Source of the DNA: Cytophagales bacterium
Lineage (GTDB): Bacteria; Bacteroidota; Bacteroidia; Cytophagales; Spirosomataceae
Length of the DNA stretch: 40,150 nt
NCBI GenBank assembly: GCA_024742395.1
Contig: JANSYO010000042.1
Location: forward strand, 1 to 40,150
Direction: 5' to 3'
Shown here one piece after another: positions 24,034 to 33,491 of the stretch. Made by a program: the position numbers and the translations under genes. The first letter of the stretch is position 1. Every line of letters starts with the position of its first letter. The notes beneath the pieces are model-generated. The model ran no database searches and was not told where the DNA came from. It worked only from the letters and a program-made list of their open reading frames with translations.

Positions 24034-25791
24034 TTAGTTCGGGGTCAATTCCATTTCCACAATATCGTCAGCAAAATATGAGCCAACTACCTGTTTTTTA
24101 GTAGGTTTCTTTTCAATTTCCCAGCTAAAATCATCGAGTTTAATCTGATTTGATCCAATTTCGTTTGGAGGAATAAGTCGTGACTCCGGGCTACCCATAA
24201 AAGATATTCTCTTTACCTTTCTGTTCAGGAAGTTAAGTACCATACGGCTGCACTCTACTCTATTGAGCCCTATTAATTTATTGGCATCGTCCATAGCGAA
24301 ATATATACTCTCGCCGTTGCCATCTACATGTACGGTTTGAATATTGGTTAGACTGTCAAAAGCAGCGACAATACCTCTGCCTTTTATCTGATTAAAATTA
24401 AAAGCGGAGTCTTGAGCAATCACAAAACTATTTTGCCTTAAAAACATCGTTTTAATTTTGTTATTAACCATATGAACTTCAATGGTATCGCCTTCAAGTT
24501 GATTATCGGTACTCCAAATCATTGGATTGCCGAGAAAAACTATGCTTGAGTCTATTAGGTTATAATTCAATGAATCACAAATACTTTGAAAATCGTCTCG
24601 ATAAATCTTTACGTTGCCATTGGCAATAATGAATTCGATCTTATTCTTATCCTTGGGTTTTGCACTAAGGCTGTCTCCAGGAAGTTTGTTGATCAATAAG
24701 GCACTGTCAGGTACAATTATTTCCAATTGGACATTTGAGGCTGTATCTGTTTTAGATAAATCAATCGTATTTTTGGTCGTATCTACAAAAAGCGAATCAA
24801 TTGGTTTCTGTATTACAGAGTCAATGGAATTGTAAGCAATTATATATTCTGCACTTAGAAATAAGGTATCCCCATCACTTACAGAACGCATCAAGGTATT
24901 TCCACTGATTTTTGTGAACCCTTTACTAGAAAGCTTTTCACCATAATCGCCATTCAATAATAGGCTATCAGCTTTACTAAAAAACTCAACATGACCAATC
25001 CCAAATCCTTCTTCTATTTCTAAGTCAAAATCTAAAGTGTCTGCCGTTAGAGTATACTCTGCATTTTCCATAAAGGACCTTCCAAAAAACTTCGATTTTT
25101 TTGAGTCAGTGAAATAATATCCTTCGTTGGCAGATAAGGTTCCGTCAGCCGAGGTAATAGTGGTATAAGAATTAAAATCAGCCCTTTTGGTATTACTGTC
25201 GTAATCGAGCGTATCTGTACATAGAACGAAATCCGGATGAAGAATTTCTACATTCCCTATGTAATTAAAAAGTTTTGTGGTGGTATTGTAATAACCTTTG
25301 TTGCTGGACAGTACCACAGAATCCTGATTAATAACACCAGGGATAGGATAATAGGCTACATCTGTATTTAAATCATAATTCATTTTTTTACTAACCAGCG
25401 TAATATCATCGTCTGTAAGTATGACCTTTCTGCCTTGGATTCTTGCTATACGAGTATCACCATCATAAAAAAGCGTATCTCCGGTAATTGTAAGCGTGTC
25501 TCCTTGATTAATAAGAATATTGCCGTATGCTACTAGATTGTTAGAACCTGTGTTGTGTATGGCTTTCTGACAGTTTAGAAACACACCTCTGTGGAAAAAG
25601 CGAACATGACCGTAAAAGGTTCTAAGAGAATTGAGTCCTGATGTCCCAATTAATGAATCGGCCTTTATCAGCTCTATTTTTGATTTTGGACCCTTATCTA
25701 CAATTGGATTAAGTGGTTTTTGAGCACTTATTTCAGAGAAAACCACAAGTAGGCAAAATAGGAGACTAAGTCTGAAGGCGTTCAGCGACAT
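24034..25791 (-). CDS. OstA-like (LptA/LptD N-terminal family) periplasmic protein
   Basis: A 585-aa protein with an N-terminal signal peptide (ending near SEISAQ). The body is a series of OstA-type beta-jellyroll strands of the type GNILINQGDTLTITGDTLFY, NKGYYNTTTKLFNYIGNVEI, ANEGYYFTDSKKSKFFGRSF and LQGDTIEV-like repeats, as in LptA and the N-terminal part of LptD. Family role: forming part of the bridge that carries lipopolysaccharide across the periplasm. It is much longer than E. coli LptA, as usual in Bacteroidota, and lacks an obvious C-terminal LptD barrel. It is divergent from tilS (64 bp apart). Confidence 0.88.
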   Translation of the reverse strand: MSLNAFRLSLLFCLLVVFSEISAQKPLNPIVDKGPKSKIELIKADSLIGTSGLNSLRTFYGHVRFFHRGVFLNCQKAIHNTGSNNLVAYGNILINQGDTLTITGDTLFYDGDTRIARIQGRKVILTDDDITLVSKKMNYDLNTDVAYYPIPGVINQDSVVLSSNKGYYNTTTKLFNYIGNVEILHPDFVLCTDTLDYDSNTKRADFNSYTTITSADGTLSANEGYYFTDSKKSKFFGRSFMENAEYTLTADTLDFDLEIEEGFGIGHVEFFSKADSLLLNGDYGEKLSSKGFTKISGNTLMRSVSDGDTLFLSAEYIIAYNSIDSVIQKPIDSLFVDTTKNTIDLSKTDTASNVQLEIIVPDSALLINKLPGDSLSAKPKDKNKIEFIIANGNVKIYRDDFQSICDSLNYNLIDSSIVFLGNPMIWSTDNQLEGDTIEVHMVNNKIKTMFLRQNSFVIAQDSAFNFNQIKGRGIVAAFDSLTNIQTVHVDGNGESIYFAMDDANKLIGLNRVECSRMVLNFLNRKVKRISFMGSPESRLIPPNEIGSNQIKLDDFSWEIEKKPTKKQVVGSYFADDIVEMELTPN

Positions 25792-25855
25792 TAACGTTAT
25801 GTACGGTTTGGCCGCAAAATTAGCTTATTTTTGCGTCATTCCTTTGGGTCAATAA

Positions 25856-27181
25856 ATGCAGAAAAGATTTTTAACATACCTTAAGAGCGAGATAGGCCTC
25901 CAATCTGATCATTCCGTCCTTCTTGCGGTAAGCGGTGGTATAGATTCTATGACACTTATGCATTTGTTTGAGCACACAGATTTTACATTTGCTGTGGCTC
26001 ACTGCAATTTTCAGTTACGTCGAAAGGATTCTGATGGAGATGAAAAGATGATTTATGATTACTGTAAATCTAAAAACATCCCATTTTATTCGAAACGATT
26101 TAAAACCAAAGAGATAGCGAGGGAGAGAAATATCTCTACTCAGATGGCTGCCAGAGAACTTCGTTACACCTGGTTTGATACGCTATTGAACGAACATGCC
26201 TTCGATTTTCTGGCAACTGCCCATCATGCAGAAGATAATCTAGAAACAGTTCTTCTAAATTTAGTCAGAGGAACCGGAGTTCGAGGTTTAAAGGGCATTT
26301 TGCCCAAAAAAGGGAGTTTGATTAGACCATTGCTCTTTGCTGAAAGATCTGATATTGAAGCTTGTGCTACGGCAAACGGTATTGTATGGCGAGAAGATAG
26401 TTCAAACAGTAAAACAGATTACAAAAGAAATTTCATTAGGCATAAAGTAACTCCTCTTCTACTAGAACTGAATCCCTCATTACATAAAACTTTTCAAGAT
26501 ACTGCAGGTAGAATGGCTATGGTTCATGATTTATATGAATCATCTTTTGCATCTTTTAAAGAGCAACGTATAACAGTAACAAACGATGGCTATTCTTTAA
26601 ATAAGGTGGATTTCTTTAACCACTCTAACCGAGTCTTTGTTAATCAATGGCTAGAAGATATTGGCTTTGACTACCAGCTCATTAAGAGTGCTCTGTTAGA
26701 TCCTGAGATAATCTCCGGATCTGTTTTTAACGGTAAGGACTATTCTTTATTAATTGACAGGGAGAAGGTTTTTGTTTGTCGGACGCAAAGTCAAAGACTG
26801 ATTGAGACGTTTATTGATGAAAATGAACAGTACTTTGATCTTGAAGGATATAGATTTCGAATAGAGACCATTAGTGAATTCCCAGAAAAAAGGGATTTAC
26901 AAAATCAAAAGCAGGCCTTTATGGACAAAGCAAAATTGACATTTCCGCTTCTGATAAGAAACTGGAAAGAAGGTGATAGATTTAAACCTTTTGGTATGTC
27001 AGGAAAGAAGCTGGTTTCAGACTATTTGATTGATCATAAGATATCTTTACACGAGAAAAAGAAACAATTAGTTTTATTGTCAGGGGATGAGATTGTTTGG
27101 TTGGTTAACCAAAGAATTTCAAATGATTTTGGAATAAATAAGACTACTGAATCAATTTTAAAAATTGAGTTAATTGTCTAG
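25856..27181 (+). CDS. tilS: tRNA(Ile)-lysidine synthase
   Basis: A 441-aa protein. The N-type ATP pyrophosphatase P-loop SGGIDS is at residues 26-31, followed by VAHCNFQLRRKDSDGDEKMI and ATAHHAEDNLETVLLNLVRG, both typical of TilS. The C-terminal substrate-binding domain contains RNWKEGDRFKPFGMSGKKLV. It changes C34 of the CAU-anticodon tRNA-Ile to lysidine so that it reads AUA. It is single, with its own upstream region shared with the divergent OstA-like gene. Confidence 0.97.
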   Translation: MQKRFLTYLKSEIGLQSDHSVLLAVSGGIDSMTLMHLFEHTDFTFAVAHCNFQLRRKDSDGDEKMIYDYCKSKNIPFYSKRFKTKEIARERNISTQMAARELRYTWFDTLLNEHAFDFLATAHHAEDNLETVLLNLVRGTGVRGLKGILPKKGSLIRPLLFAERSDIEACATANGIVWREDSSNSKTDYKRNFIRHKVTPLLLELNPSLHKTFQDTAGRMAMVHDLYESSFASFKEQRITVTNDGYSLNKVDFFNHSNRVFVNQWLEDIGFDYQLIKSALLDPEIISGSVFNGKDYSLLIDREKVFVCRTQSQRLIETFIDENEQYFDLEGYRFRIETISEFPEKRDLQNQKQAFMDKAKLTFPLLIRNWKEGDRFKPFGMSGKKLVSDYLIDHKISLHEKKKQLVLLSGDEIVWLVNQRISNDFGINKTTESILKIELIV

Positions 27182-27271
27182 TTATTAAGGGGTAATCTTC
27201 TTCTTCTTGATGTGTTGTTCCTTTTTGGCACGACTTTTGAATTCTACTGGGTGTGCAATATTCCTAAAAAA

Positions 27272-29575
27272 ATGTTTTTAAACATACCCATAAATACAAT
27301 CGTAATCAGATGCCTGTCTGTTGTGGTTTTGATCTTCGGATCAACGCTTAACACAATGAGTCAAGCAAGCTTCAAGGCAGCTAATCGCGATTTCGAAAGG
27401 CTGAGTTACGTAGAAGCTCTTAATCATTACGAAGACTTTGTGGAAAATGCCAAACCCGGCAACGAGGACCTTCCGGAGGCTTTATCTAAACTGGCCTTTT
27501 GCTACAAAAAACTTCAAGACTACAGAAATGCTGAAAGGGTTTATCGAAATCTTTTCAAAGGATATGAGTCAATTTTAGACAGTAAAGAATATTTGTACTT
27601 TGCACAGGTACTGGCCAGTAATTCTAAATACAAAGAATCTCAATTATATTATTCAAAATATGGCGAAAAGCAAGCTACTGATTTAAGAGCCAAAAACTTC
27701 ACAGTGGCTTATATGGATAAGTCGCCTTTTTATCGTGACTCTTCGCTATACACCATAAAATATCTTGATGCATTAAATTCAAGACAGGCAGATTTTAGCC
27801 CTATGTATAATGGAAAGGGGCTTGTATTTGTCTCTGCCAGAGATGAGGATGGCTTTATAAAGAGAGTCTTTTTAAATAATCAAACTCCGTTTCTAGACCT
27901 TTTTATTTATCCTGATACAACTTCTCTTATGGTTAATGGTAGCGGTGGCTCTATAGCAAAGGTGCAGAGTGCTAATAGCAATGCTACTTTCGCTCAGTTG
28001 GAAGAGATGGAGCAATTCAGTAAAAAAATTAATTCGAAATATCATGAAGGGCCAATGGCCTTTTTTAGTGGAGGCAAGCAAATCGTTTTTACCCGAAATA
28101 ATTTAATGGGAAGCAAAACCAGAAAAAGTGCAGATGGGATAAATATGCTTAAACTCTATACGGCGAAGTTTGATGGTAAAAACTGGGATCATATAGAGGA
28201 ATTACCATTCAATTCTGATGATTATTCTTGTGGGCATCCGGCTTTAAATGTTGAAAACACGAAAATGTATTTTGTGTCTGATATGCCTGGTGGTTATGGA
28301 GGTACAGATCTCTACAGCGTAGAATACAATAATGGAAGCTGGGGAACCCCGGTAAATATGGGTAGAGATATCAATACGGAAGGGGATGAAATGTTTCCTT
28401 TCGTTGATGAAATGAATAATCTGTATTTTGCCTCAAATGGTCACGCAGGCCTGGGGGGGCTTGATATTTTTTACACGGAATTAGAAAACGATGTGCCCGT
28501 AAGCTTGCCAGAAAACCTTGGGACACCAATAAACTCACCTCAGGATGATTTCGGTTTAATTACCAATGGTGCAAGAAGTTCTGGATTCTTTTCTTCCAAT
28601 AGACTTCATGGGTATTCAGATGATAACATTTACTCGTTTAGCAGAAAATGCCGTAATCTGAAAATAATAGTAGTAGATGAAGATACAGAACTGGCCATTG
28701 CAGATGCTGAAGTCAGGTTAATTAAATCGGGCGTCAATCAGGATTTGCATATCACTGATAGCATGGGAGAGGTGAATTTATGTATGTCTACCGGTCTGGA
28801 CTTTGAATTCAAGGCATTTAAAGAAGGATACGAATCTAATTCAGTAAACTACGCTAGTATGAGTACTTCTGATGGAGCCGAAGCTTTGTTGAAGATTTAC
28901 TTGCATTCATCTAAATTACCTCTGGTAAAAGGGACAATACGTTCAGAATTGACCAATGAGCCTATTGCAGGAGCAACAGTAATTCTTACAAACGAAAGAG
29001 ATGAAAGTACAGAAACAGTTATTACCGGGAAAGATGGTAAATATGAGTTTCAGCCCACCAAAAAGGGGAAGTACGTTGTTTCTGCTGTAAAGACCAATTA
29101 TGCTACGAATACAGAGGAAGTTGGAAAGATAAAGCCCAAAAAATCAGACAATTCCTCTTACGAACAAAATCTTGGCATGATTGCTGAAGGTGATATATTT
29201 AGAATCGAAAACATCTATTACGATTACGGTAAAGATGCTATTAGAAGAGATGCCAGAAAGGAACTAATTAATACAGTATTACCAGTTCTAAAGAAGTATC
29301 CTCAGATAGTGGTAGAGATTAGATCTCACACAGACAGTAGGTCCAGTACAGAGTTTAATCAAGATTTATCGAATAGAAGAGCTCAATCGGTAGTAGAGTT
29401 TTTAACCTCAAGAGGCATAGAAGCAGACAGGATGAAGGCCACAGGATTTGGCGAAACTATGCTGGTGAATGAATGTGCAGACGGAGTGGATTGCGGAGAA
29501 GCAAAACATCAGCAAAACAGGCGAACAGAATTCAAGATTTTAAACGTTTCTGAGCCGACAGTTAAAAAGAATTAA
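27272..29575 (+). CDS. PorE-like T9SS-associated OmpA protein (TPR, beta-propeller, regulatory domains, OmpA)
   Basis: The ATG at 27272 begins a plausible signal peptide (IRCLSVVVLIFGSTL); the frame extends 20 codons further upstream without one. The protein is 767 aa. Order of domains: TPR-like helices at ~35-135; a PD40/WD40-like propeller at ~170-455 (GKGLVFVSARDEDG, NTKMYFVSDMPGGYGGTDLY, NNLYFASNGHAGLGGLDIFY); two carboxypeptidase-regulatory-like modules at ~462-545 and ~550-615; and an OmpA peptidoglycan-binding domain at ~640-757 (Asp688 in SHTDSR, Arg703 in SNRRAQS). This is the layout of PorE, which ties the T9SS to peptidoglycan, though PorE has one regulatory module. No lipobox is seen. 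Other paralogues of this shape exist, so the exact role is uncertain. Confidence 0.82.
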   Translation: MFLNIPINTIVIRCLSVVVLIFGSTLNTMSQASFKAANRDFERLSYVEALNHYEDFVENAKPGNEDLPEALSKLAFCYKKLQDYRNAERVYRNLFKGYESILDSKEYLYFAQVLASNSKYKESQLYYSKYGEKQATDLRAKNFTVAYMDKSPFYRDSSLYTIKYLDALNSRQADFSPMYNGKGLVFVSARDEDGFIKRVFLNNQTPFLDLFIYPDTTSLMVNGSGGSIAKVQSANSNATFAQLEEMEQFSKKINSKYHEGPMAFFSGGKQIVFTRNNLMGSKTRKSADGINMLKLYTAKFDGKNWDHIEELPFNSDDYSCGHPALNVENTKMYFVSDMPGGYGGTDLYSVEYNNGSWGTPVNMGRDINTEGDEMFPFVDEMNNLYFASNGHAGLGGLDIFYTELENDVPVSLPENLGTPINSPQDDFGLITNGARSSGFFSSNRLHGYSDDNIYSFSRKCRNLKIIVVDEDTELAIADAEVRLIKSGVNQDLHITDSMGEVNLCMSTGLDFEFKAFKEGYESNSVNYASMSTSDGAEALLKIYLHSSKLPLVKGTIRSELTNEPIAGATVILTNERDESTETVITGKDGKYEFQPTKKGKYVVSAVKTNYATNTEEVGKIKPKKSDNSSYEQNLGMIAEGDIFRIENIYYDYGKDAIRRDARKELINTVLPVLKKYPQIVVEIRSHTDSRSSTEFNQDLSNRRAQSVVEFLTSRGIEADRMKATGFGETMLVNECADGVDCGEAKHQQNRRTEFKILNVSEPTVKKN

Positions 29576-29616
29576 GATTTATTTTTTCATAGTTTAGGGT
29601 TAAGGTTTATTGTTAG

Positions 29617-29651
29617 AATCGGCAGAGATAGTTTTCTCTGCCGATTTTTTT
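29617..29651 (+). terminator. Rho-independent terminator after the PorE-like gene
   Basis: Perfect 12-bp stem AATCGGCAGAGA / TCTCTGCCGATT with a 6-nt loop, followed by more T. Confidence 0.93.
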
Positions 29652-29764
29652 GAGTTTAAGTTGTAAACCCAAATTGCTAATGTTTTAAGATCAAAGGAAT
29701 ACTCATTCCCTTTGCTGAATAGCCTTTGCATGATTAGATTTGCAGCGTTCCTAAAAAACGCTTG

Positions 29765-31420
29765 ATGCTATCGCACCTTCAAATAAAGAATTACGCCCTA
29801 ATTGAGCATCTGGAAATATCACCAGATAGCGAACTCAATATTATTACCGGAGAGACCGGAGCAGGGAAATCTATTCTGCTCGGTGCTCTGGGCTTACTCA
29901 TGGGCAAAAGGGCAGATGTGAAAGCTCTTTATGACCAAGAAAAGAAATGTATAGTAGAAGGGAGTTTTGAGATAGAAGCCTATTCTTTGAAAGGATTGTT
30001 TGAGGAGTTAGATTTAGATTTCGAAAATCCTTGTCTTATCAGAAGAGAGATAGCCCCTAATGGAAAGTCGCGTGCATTTATCAATGATTCGCCTGTTACT
30101 CTCGATATTCTCAAGCAATTATCAGAGAGGCTTATAGATGTTCACTCGCAGCACGATTCAATTCTGCTGGGTGATTCAGACTACCAGCTTGATCTTTTGG
30201 ATGCCTACTCAGGCTCAGGAAATGAACTCTTAGTCTATAAAAAGGCATATAAAGAATACAAGACCACACAAGCACAATTAAAGAAACTGGAGGAAGAGTC
30301 GATCAGTCTAAAAAAGGAATTTGATTACAATTCCTTTTTACTCGAGGAGTTAAGCGAAGCTCATTTAAAAGAAGGTGAGCAGGAAGATATAGAAGAAAAG
30401 TTAGCTGTTCTTGAAAATGCGGAGGAGGTCAAAATGAGATTGTCTCAGGTTTCCACTTTGCTTAATAATCCCGATCAATCACTGATAGCGGCTCTCCAGG
30501 AGTCGCACGCTCAGTTAAATCCAATTGTTAAATTTTCTGCATCTTATAAAGAGCTTAAGGCAAGGCTTCAGAGTGTTCAGGTAGAGCTTTCAGATATAGC
30601 CGATGAATTAGAAATTCAGGAAGAGAAAGTAGAGTACGATCCAGAACAAATTCAGCTACTAAAGGATAGGCTTGACATACTTTTTAGACTGCATCAGAAA
30701 CATGGTACACAAGAAATTAGCGAATTGTTAGCTATCCGGGCAGACTTAAGTGAGAAAGTAGAGAATGTCTTGAATTTTGATGACAAGCTGAACAGGTTAA
30801 AGAAGGAACTGGTTCTGTCCAATGAAACACTTCAGGAAGCTGGTCAAAACCTTAGAGAAAGGAGATCGGGTGTTATACCTGAAATGGAGCAAAAGATAGT
30901 GAAGCTTTTGGTAGAGCTTGGGATTCCGAATGCAGAGTTTAAAGTTTCATTGGAGGCTAAAGAGGCAACCGCCAACGGAATTGATGAAGTAGAGTTTTTA
31001 TTTTCAGCGAATAAGGGATTTGAATTAAAAGGGCTGAAAAAAGTAGCCAGTGGTGGAGAATTCTCCCGACTAATGCTGGCTTTGAAATATATTTTGGCTG
31101 AAAAATCTGCCATGCCAACCCTTATTTTTGATGAGGTAGATACGGGAATTTCTGGCGAAGTGGCAGTTAAAATGGGTCAGTTAATGCGTCAAATGAGTAA
31201 GAATCTTCAATTGATTGCAATTACTCATCTTCATCAAATCGCAGGCAAAGGCACCTCTCATTTCTTTGTTTACAAATCTGATACACCTGATAGGACGGTA
31301 AGTACAATGAAGAAGCTGAGTCAGGATGAAAGAATTCTTGAAATAGCCAAAATGATAGGAGGAGAGAATCCTTCAGAAAGCTCTATTCAAAGTGCCTTAG
31401 AGCTAATGGAAGTGATGTGA
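29765..31420 (+). CDS. recN: DNA repair protein RecN
   Basis: The start is the ATG at 29765 (MLSHLQIKNYALIEHLEI), one codon after a TTG. The protein is 551 aa, normal for RecN. Walker A ITGETGAGKS ends at residue 36. Two coiled-coil arms fill ~150-400. The ABC signature lies in LKKVASGGEFSRLMLALKY and Walker B in PTLIFDEVDTGISG. RecN is an SMC-like ATPase that helps tether broken DNA ends in double-strand break repair. Tail hairpins begin at its stop codon. Confidence 0.97.
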   Translation: MLSHLQIKNYALIEHLEISPDSELNIITGETGAGKSILLGALGLLMGKRADVKALYDQEKKCIVEGSFEIEAYSLKGLFEELDLDFENPCLIRREIAPNGKSRAFINDSPVTLDILKQLSERLIDVHSQHDSILLGDSDYQLDLLDAYSGSGNELLVYKKAYKEYKTTQAQLKKLEEESISLKKEFDYNSFLLEELSEAHLKEGEQEDIEEKLAVLENAEEVKMRLSQVSTLLNNPDQSLIAALQESHAQLNPIVKFSASYKELKARLQSVQVELSDIADELEIQEEKVEYDPEQIQLLKDRLDILFRLHQKHGTQEISELLAIRADLSEKVENVLNFDDKLNRLKKELVLSNETLQEAGQNLRERRSGVIPEMEQKIVKLLVELGIPNAEFKVSLEAKEATANGIDEVEFLFSANKGFELKGLKKVASGGEFSRLMLALKYILAEKSAMPTLIFDEVDTGISGEVAVKMGQLMRQMSKNLQLIAITHLHQIAGKGTSHFFVYKSDTPDRTVSTMKKLSQDERILEIAKMIGGENPSESSIQSALELMEVM

Positions 31421-31463
31421 TATTTCTCACATCATAGTGTCTTTTTAAGAAAGACATTTGTTT
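31413..31463 (+). terminator. Double hairpin after recN
   Basis: Hairpin one: TGATGTGA / TCACATCA (31413-31434), whose left arm contains the recN stop codon. Hairpin two: TGTCTTT / AAAGACA (31438-31456) followed by TTTGTTT. The second looks like an intrinsic terminator of moderate strength. Confidence 0.65.
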
Positions 31464-31485
31464 AGAAGTTGAAAAATTTATCAAA

Positions 31486-31908
31486 ATGAAAAAAATAGCA
31501 GTACTAATAGCCATGTCTTTTATTGGACTATTGGCTTGTAAGAACAATGAGCAGCAAGAAAAGCTTGATGCCATGCAAAAGGAACTTATTAAAGGACATG
31601 ATGAGGTAATGCCTATGAGCATGAAGATTCCTAAACTCAAAACCCAGCTTTTGGAGTCCGTGGAAGGATTGGAAGAAACGGATGAAAAATTAATAGAAGC
31701 GAGGAGTGTGGCAGTAGATCTCACCAGAGCCAATGACGATATGTATAATTGGATGGATAATTTCTCCGAAGCCATAAACAATACTGAAGACCTGAATTCT
31801 AAAGAAGAGTTGTTTGTTCGTTTACAAGAGGAGATTGACATGATTTCGGTGAGCACAAAAACTGCCATGGAAGCGGCCAATAATTTACTGAAAGAAGATG
31901 TTGAATAG
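31486..31908 (+). CDS. Small helical lipoprotein of unknown function
   Basis: A 140-aa protein with lipobox Cys18 (IGLLAC). The remainder is almost entirely helical with heptad-like spacing (QQEKLDAMQKELIKGHDEVM, PKLKTQLLESVEGLEETDEK, EELFVRLQEEIDMISVSTKT), so a coiled coil or helical bundle is likely. Similar proteins are sometimes labelled viral A-type inclusion protein in Bacteroidota; that name says nothing about function. Its end overlaps the SCO gene start by 11 bp, so it probably belongs to the same copper/cytochrome operon. Confidence 0.82.
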   Translation: MKKIAVLIAMSFIGLLACKNNEQQEKLDAMQKELIKGHDEVMPMSMKIPKLKTQLLESVEGLEETDEKLIEARSVAVDLTRANDDMYNWMDNFSEAINNTEDLNSKEELFVRLQEEIDMISVSTKTAMEAANNLLKEDVE

Positions 31909-32527
31909 GATTTTAGCTGTTTTGTTGGTAGCAGGTGCTTTGTGGTCTTGTGGTGCAGAAGACGCTCAATTACCCATTTTGGGTCAAAAAACAACAGATG
32001 AAAACGGTAAGGTTATCGAGCACACCATTCCTGATTTTTCTTTTGTGAATCAATATGGAGATACAATCACACAGAACTTATTTGACAACAAAATTTATGT
32101 AAGTGACTTTTTCTTTACCTCTTGCCCTACCATTTGCCCGGTTATGAAATCACAAATGATACGGGTTTATGATCATTTTAAAAACAATGAGCAGGTAATG
32201 ATATTATCACACTCCATTGATCCTTATCATGATTCAGTGGCAGTATTAAAGGACTATGCCGATGCACTAGGCATTGTAGGTGATAAGTGGCAATTTGTCA
32301 CAGGAGACCAGGATGCTATTTACGATATAGGCCAAAATGCATACCTGGTTACAGCTGCAGAGGATACAGTGGCCGCAGAAGAAACAGGTGGTTTTATTCA
32401 CTCGGGAGCATTTATCCTTGTAGACAAGAAAAAACGTGTCAGGGGCCTATACGATGGTACGCTGGAAGATCAGGTGAGTCAATTAATTAGAGATATTGAA
32501 TTATTACTTAAAGAGGAGGATGAATAA
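31898..32527 (+). CDS. SCO1/SenC family copper chaperone lipoprotein
   Basis: A 209-aa protein. Lipobox Cys18 (LWSC). A thioredoxin-fold SCO domain follows: FSFVNQYGDTITQNLF, then the copper ligands Cys76 and Cys80 in FFFTSCPTICPVM, and His168 in GGFIHSGAF. SCO proteins deliver copper to, or keep reduced, the CuA site of cytochrome oxidase. The start overlaps the helical lipoprotein gene by 11 bp and the end overlaps the cytochrome gene by 8 bp, indicating translational coupling. Confidence 0.95.
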   Translation: MLNRILAVLLVAGALWSCGAEDAQLPILGQKTTDENGKVIEHTIPDFSFVNQYGDTITQNLFDNKIYVSDFFFTSCPTICPVMKSQMIRVYDHFKNNEQVMILSHSIDPYHDSVAVLKDYADALGIVGDKWQFVTGDQDAIYDIGQNAYLVTAAEDTVAAEETGGFIHSGAFILVDKKKRVRGLYDGTLEDQVSQLIRDIELLLKEEDE

Positions 32528-32918
32528 GCTGCTATTGGTCATTTCTATAGCTTGTATGGGTGTGTCTTGCACAAGTGCAGATGAATTAGAGTACGAACAA
32601 TATCTCGTGAATGGTGAGGCTATTTATAAGGCGGAGTGTGCCAATTGCCACGGGCAAAAAGGAGAGGGTTTAAGAAATCTTTATCCGGCTTTAAAAGGTA
32701 ACGGAGCATTAGAGAATTCTGATAAAGTTATTTGTTCTATAAAGAATGGCATTTCTGCCGATAAAGCCAAGAGCTCTCAAGCCATGCCGCCCAATGCTAA
32801 ACTATTTGATCTTGATGTAGCCCAGCTGGTGACTTATTTAAACAAGGAATTTGGAAGTAATAAGGATAAAATAACAGACAAACAGGTAAAAATGGCTTTG
32901 GATAACTGTAGAGACTAG
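32520..32918 (+). CDS. Cytochrome c lipoprotein (class I, monoheme)
   Basis: The ATG at 32520 gives 132 aa; the 8 codons upstream start at a TTG and would sit in the SCO gene. Lipobox Cys17 (MGVSC) anchors it. The heme site is Cys40-Ala-Asn-Cys43-His44, and the likely sixth ligand is Met89 in SSQAMPPNA. The C-terminal helix LDVAQLVTYLNKEFG is typical of cytochrome c. It carries electrons in the periplasm, probably to an oxidase helped by the adjacent SCO protein. Its stop codon shares CTAG with the convergent lptC gene. Confidence 0.95.
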   Translation: MNKLLLVISIACMGVSCTSADELEYEQYLVNGEAIYKAECANCHGQKGEGLRNLYPALKGNGALENSDKVICSIKNGISADKAKSSQAMPPNAKLFDLDVAQLVTYLNKEFGSNKDKITDKQVKMALDNCRD

Positions 32919-33490
32919 TCTTTACCCAGAACTCTTGATTGTGCTGTATCAGGCTGCGTAATTAATGAGTCTACCTGGAAAAAGCCGGAGATTCCGCCAA
33001 TAAATTTATACTCACTGAAGTCTTCTGTGGCTTCCATACCGTTCCCTACGATCTGATCACTCGGAGAGTTTACTTGTACTTTCTTGTTGGTGTAAACAAT
33101 TTTCTTGTTTGGGTCCCAAATAAGTTCATTGGTAGAAAGGCTCTGTTGCTGCTCCCGGTTGTAAAAGAAAACATTGCCTTGAATTAAGTAGTGGTTCTCT
33201 TTCTTAATGTATTTCCCACTATCACCCCGTAAAGAACTGTATTCTACGGCATCGTCATTGATGAAATTAACATAAACAGCCTTCGGATAGATTTCGTCTT
33301 CGTTTTGCATTTTGAGCTGTTTTGCAGTGCTCATCTTTACTTTAACCTTGCCTGAGTCAGTAAAAGTTACGTTGAGGTCATCAACACTCATTACTGGCCC
33401 TAAGTAGATAAACTGCTCCTCTGGCATGTTAGATTCCTTACACGCCCAAACGAGTGAAAGAAGAAAAATACCAAAAAGTAAACGTTTCAT
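32915..33490 (-). CDS. lptC: LptC-like lipopolysaccharide export protein
   Basis: A 191-aa lipoprotein (lipobox near SLVWAC, Cys17). The LptC-type beta-jellyroll is seen in GPVMSVDDLNVTFTDSGKVK, VKMSTAKQLKMQNEDEIYPK, YLIQGNVFFYNREQQQSLST and NELIWDPNKKIVYTNKKVQV. In Bacteroidota LptC often has a lipobox in place of the membrane anchor of E. coli LptC. It passes lipopolysaccharide to the periplasmic bridge. It is the last gene of the coaX - barrel protein - lptC unit, 1 bp after the barrel gene. Confidence 0.88.
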   Translation of the reverse strand: MKRLLFGIFLLSLVWACKESNMPEEQFIYLGPVMSVDDLNVTFTDSGKVKVKMSTAKQLKMQNEDEIYPKAVYVNFINDDAVEYSSLRGDSGKYIKKENHYLIQGNVFFYNREQQQSLSTNELIWDPNKKIVYTNKKVQVNSPSDQIVGNGMEATEDFSEYKFIGGISGFFQVDSLITQPDTAQSRVLGKD

Positions 33491-33491
33491 T

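Noticed and set aside
27212-27271. 20-codon extension of the PorE-like protein
   Set aside because: It starts at a TTG and would bury the signal peptide; the ATG at 27272 fits better.
31383-31994. 203-aa minus-strand open frame opposite the helical lipoprotein and SCO genes
   Set aside because: It is serine-rich with no recognisable domain and lies antisense to two clear genes.
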